Below, one piece after another: positions 6,868 through 8,779 of a stretch of DNA of 8,779 bases. A model generated the notes under the pieces. It searched no databases, had not been told where the DNA came from, and was given only the letters and a program-made list of their open reading frames with translations. Origin of the DNA: Pseudomonadota bacterium (GTDB lineage Bacteria; Desulfobacterota; Desulfarculia; Desulfarculales; JAHJDS01); the NCBI GenBank assembly GCA_018812395.1, contig JAHJDS010000008.1, positions 1 to 8,779 of the forward strand. The letters run 5' to 3'. Every line of letters starts with the position of its first letter. Position 1 is the stretch's first letter. Position numbers and translations under genes: made by a program.

Positions 6868-6902
6868 TCAGCCCGGGGAGAGGAGCGCCCTCCCCGGGCT
6901 GA
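6868..6902 (-). terminator. Perfect 13-bp stem-loop between the membrane protein gene and iorA
   Basis: tcagcccggggag (6868-6880) and ctccccgggctga (6890-6902) pair perfectly around a 9-base loop, starting 15 bases after the stop of the upstream gene. Its strength and position suit a transcript end. The minus-strand sequence after the stem is TTAGCATCCG, so the usual T-run is only two bases long. It may be a weak or Rho-assisted terminator, an mRNA-stabilising end, or an attenuator with read-through into iorAB. It is a terminator by position and stem only. Confidence 0.5.
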
Positions 6903-6917
6903 CCACCTTGAAAGACT

Positions 6918-8384
6918 TTACCGGCTTCCGGTTCCCGGTGGTTTGGTTTTGGCTCCGGGAGACTCCTGGCCCTTGATGGCCTTGATCTGGGCATCCAGTT
7001 TTTTCAGTTCCATCATCTGGCGTCGCTTCATATCCTCCAGTTGTTGGAGGCGCATCTGACGTGCCTTCGCATCATCCCGAATCTTCCGGTCCACCGACTC
7101 GGCTGCGCCGCCGGCCGAACGAGTCAGACCGGTGACAAACGAGAAGTCGGCCAGCATTTCCGCGGACAGCCGCTTGGCCGCCAGGACGCCGCCGGTCAGG
7201 GACGGGATCTTGAGATGTCGGGCCACTCCACGCTGGGAGAGCAAATGCGGCAGGACCTTGCCCTGCCGCTGCAGGGTGTTCATGGCGGCGAAGCCGGTGG
7301 CCGAGGCCGCGGCCAGGACCAGGAAGGTCCACAAATAGACCCCGGCCCGCCTGGGCCCGAACAGCCGGATGAAATAGAACAGCAGGGCCGCGATCAATCC
7401 CAGGGGAAAGACCACCTCGAACAGGATGTACATCGGGTCGATCCACCAAGGCAATTGTGAGGTCACCCAGGCCGACTTCTCGAAAATGGTGACCAGGGTT
7501 TCGCCCTGGGCCAAGGCGTAGACCAGCGGGTAGACGGCGTACAGACTAATGACCGTCAGCACGGCGGCGACGATCTTGAATCGCCGGAACACGCCCCACC
7601 ACAGCAGAATGGTCGTCAACACCAGTCCGGCCATCAGGATCAGGATGATGTCCGAGCCGGGATAGCCCAGGAGGTGGAAACGCTGGTCACCCTTCCACCA
7701 GTCGAGCGGCGCGGCCCACAAGGTCAGAGTGATCAGGACGGCCATCAGACAACTGAGGCCGGTCTTGAAGGTCCAGGAAGTGGCCTGCCACAGCACCAGG
7801 GCGGGGATGATGGCCACGGCCGGGGCGACCGTCAAGGCGATGGCCAGCCAGGTCCCCACGTTCGGCCAGTTGCTCCAGATGCCGACCAGCAGCACGAACC
7901 AGGAGACGACGAGCAGCACGAGATGGGCCGGAGCGGTGATCAAGACCGGCAGGCCCTTGGGCGGCGGCGACGGCCTCTTTTCCTCCTTGGGTTTGGTCGG
8001 CGGGGCCTCGAGCCTTTCGGACTCCGGTTCCCGTTGGGGGAGAGGAGGCGGGGACGGTTCCGCCGGACGGTCCCGCATGGGCAGCGGCGGCTTGGCCTCG
8101 GCCGCGGAAGGCCTGTCTTCCCGCTGGGGAAGAGGCGGCGCTCCGGGCTTGGCCGCCAGGGTGTCCCGTGGCGGCGGCGGAGGAGGTGGCGAGGGAGGGG
8201 GGGGCGCTTCCGGCCGAGGCGATGGCGCGTCTTTTGCCGGGGGCTCGGGGAGATCCGACTTGGTTTCGGTCGGCTGGTCCGGTTTCTTGGCCGGCGGCTC
8301 GTCCCCGGGTGGCTTTTTCCCGTCAGATTCGGTGAGCAAATCCTCGAGGGGGCCTTTCCCCTTGTCGTCGGGTTTATCCGTCAT
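6918..8384 (-). CDS. Unrecognised proline-rich multi-spanning membrane protein
   Basis: I do not recognise the family of this 488-residue protein. Residues 1-145 are hydrophilic, very rich in Pro, Lys and Glu and probably disordered. They include a Pro run near 61-72 and three copies of a short motif, PPLPQRED (83-90), PPLPMRD (99-105) and PPLPQRE (113-119). Roughly seven hydrophobic segments follow (about 150-170, 176-199, 205-225, 244-265, 269-292, 318-341 and 348-368). The C-terminal 120 residues are polar, with a charged, Met/Gln/Lys-rich helix at about 430-472 that should form a coiled coil. There is no signal peptide. The start is ATG at 8384 with AGGAG 7 bases upstream, and a promoter lies at 8455-8427. 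Residues 324-333 (VVFPLGLIAA) share near-identical DNA with the DctM extension. A membrane scaffold or accessory role is conceivable but unsupported. That it is a real gene is secure from start signals and uniform coding style. Confidence 0.85.
   Translation of the reverse strand: MTDKPDDKGKGPLEDLLTESDGKKPPGDEPPAKKPDQPTETKSDLPEPPAKDAPSPRPEAPPPPSPPPPPPPRDTLAAKPGAPPLPQREDRPSAAEAKPPLPMRDRPAEPSPPPLPQREPESERLEAPPTKPKEEKRPSPPPKGLPVLITAPAHLVLLVVSWFVLLVGIWSNWPNVGTWLAIALTVAPAVAIIPALVLWQATSWTFKTGLSCLMAVLITLTLWAAPLDWWKGDQRFHLLGYPGSDIILILMAGLVLTTILLWWGVFRRFKIVAAVLTVISLYAVYPLVYALAQGETLVTIFEKSAWVTSQLPWWIDPMYILFEVVFPLGLIAALLFYFIRLFGPRRAGVYLWTFLVLAAASATGFAAMNTLQRQGKVLPHLLSQRGVARHLKIPSLTGGVLAAKRLSAEMLADFSFVTGLTRSAGGAAESVDRKIRDDAKARQMRLQQLEDMKRRQMMELKKLDAQIKAIKGQESPGAKTKPPGTGSR
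7387..7415 (-). repeat. Short near-identical segment, copy 2 (in the 488-residue membrane protein gene)
   Basis: This is the partner of 254-282, with two mismatches over 29 bases. It encodes VVFPLGLIAA at the start of the sixth predicted membrane segment. The mismatches are at 7389 and 7407. Confidence 0.7.
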
Positions 8385-8426
8385 GGCGCTTCTCCTGAGA
8401 GGGCCGAAAAAGAATGATTAGGCGAC

Positions 8427-8455
8427 ATGATACACAGCCCCGGGCCGACTGTCCA
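8427..8455 (-). promoter_or_regulatory. Sigma70-type promoter for the 488-residue membrane protein gene
   Basis: TGGACA (8455-8450) and TATCAT (8432-8427) on the minus strand are 17 bases apart and each match 5 of 6 consensus positions. The predicted start near 8420 gives a leader of about 36 bases before the ATG at 8384. The rest of the 141-base gap (8385-8525) shows no convincing terminator for the upstream gene. Confidence 0.65.
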
Positions 8456-8525
8456 GCATCCTGGGCCAAATGAATCAGCTCTGAAAGCGACGAACGGGGT
8501 GGTTTGTAACCGTGATTGCGGGGGT

Positions 8526-8779
8526 TCAGACGAACCGGTCGATCCGGCTCCCCGGGCTGGATGGGGTCGATGCTTCCTCGCTCGGGGGACGATCCGCCCC
8601 GTCGTCCGCCTCGGTAAGACCGGTCACCCAGCGGAAAAAGGCGCCCACGGCCCGGGTCAGAGACGACCAGAAGTTCTGATGGGGGACTTCCCGGGCGTCG
8701 GCCGCGCGCTTGGCCGTTTCGCCCGAGGGTTTGGGCGGTGGTGGCGGACGGTCCTGGGGGTTGAGGTAGGCCGTTGGCA
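8526..8779 (-). CDS. C-terminal fragment of an unrecognised protein
   Basis: An open minus-strand frame enters at the right edge and ends at TGA (8528-8526), giving about 84 residues with no internal stop. The visible part has a Pro-rich stretch (QDRPPPPPKPSGE), then a short amphipathic or hydrophobic stretch (FWSSLTRAVGAFFRWVTG), and an acidic, Ser/Pro-rich tail ending DRFV. The start lies outside the window. Same strand, GC-rich third positions and the Pro-rich style resemble the next gene, but there is no family match I can name. It is separated from that gene by 141 bases with its own promoter, so the two need not form one operon. Confidence 0.6.
   Translation of the reverse strand, partial: PTAYLNPQDRPPPPPKPSGETAKRAADAREVPHQNFWSSLTRAVGAFFRWVTGLTEADDGADRPPSEEASTPSSPGSRIDRFV

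Noticed and set aside
4796..6976. Long plus-strand open frame (726 codons)
   Set aside because: It is the antisense shadow of iorA, caused by high-GC third positions. The minus strand encodes clear IorA motifs throughout.
6824..6994. Longer iorA start adding 57 N-terminal residues
   Set aside because: It would overlap the end of the upstream gene and translate the hairpin region. The ATG at 6823 has a ribosome site and begins with the conserved IorA N-terminus.
8160..8210. GC-rich simple-sequence run suggesting a repeat element
   Set aside because: It is the in-frame proline codon run of the 488-residue protein, not a separate DNA repeat.
8500..8511. ggtttgtaacc as a terminator for the right-edge gene
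   Set aside because: Only a 4-bp stem with no following T-run; too weak to list.

Overview
The window is GC-rich (roughly 60-65% by eye) and every gene I can support is on the minus strand, so it is read from high to low coordinates. The gene content fits an anaerobic, amino-acid- or organic-acid-using bacterium: an oxygen-sensitive ferredoxin-dependent 2-oxoacid oxidoreductase next to a TRAP carboxylate transporter. Codon use and gene style suggest a Desulfobacterota (deltaproteobacterial) anaerobe, but that is inference and no marker gene confirms it.

Layout in transcription order: (1) 8779-8526, the C-terminal end of an unrecognised protein that enters from the right edge. (2) A good sigma70-type promoter (8455-8427), then 8384-6918, a 488-residue protein of unknown function with a proline-rich N-terminus, about seven membrane segments and a charged C-terminal coiled coil. 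(3) A perfect 13-bp GC-rich stem-loop (6902-6868). (4) iorA (6823-4766) and iorB (4769-4194), the two subunits of indolepyruvate (arylpyruvate):ferredoxin oxidoreductase, overlapping by 4 bp. (5) A near-consensus sigma70 promoter (4130-4102) and a leader with an inverted repeat, then a tripartite TRAP transporter operon: dctP (4034-3006, binding protein), dctQ (2902-1922, small permease) and dctM (1929 to beyond position 1, large permease).

A plausible joint role, by inference, is uptake or export of an aromatic or other 2-oxo/carboxylic acid by the TRAP system, with IorAB oxidatively decarboxylating an arylpyruvate to an aryl-acetyl-CoA and passing electrons to ferredoxin. The promoter between iorB and dctP shows that the transporter can be expressed separately from the enzyme.

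Several proteins are larger than their families usually are. IorA carries an extra two-cluster ferredoxin segment ahead of its normal C-terminal pair. DctQ has about 160 extra N-terminal residues with about four membrane segments. DctM has an N-terminal extension, a tryptophan-rich loop insertion and a C-terminal membrane extension resembling DUF5684-type proteins. A 29-nt in-phase, near-identical stretch links the DctM C-terminal extension to the separate 488-residue membrane protein. No tRNA, rRNA, CRISPR array, insertion sequence or phage gene was seen. No gene-free stretch exceeds about 160 bases.
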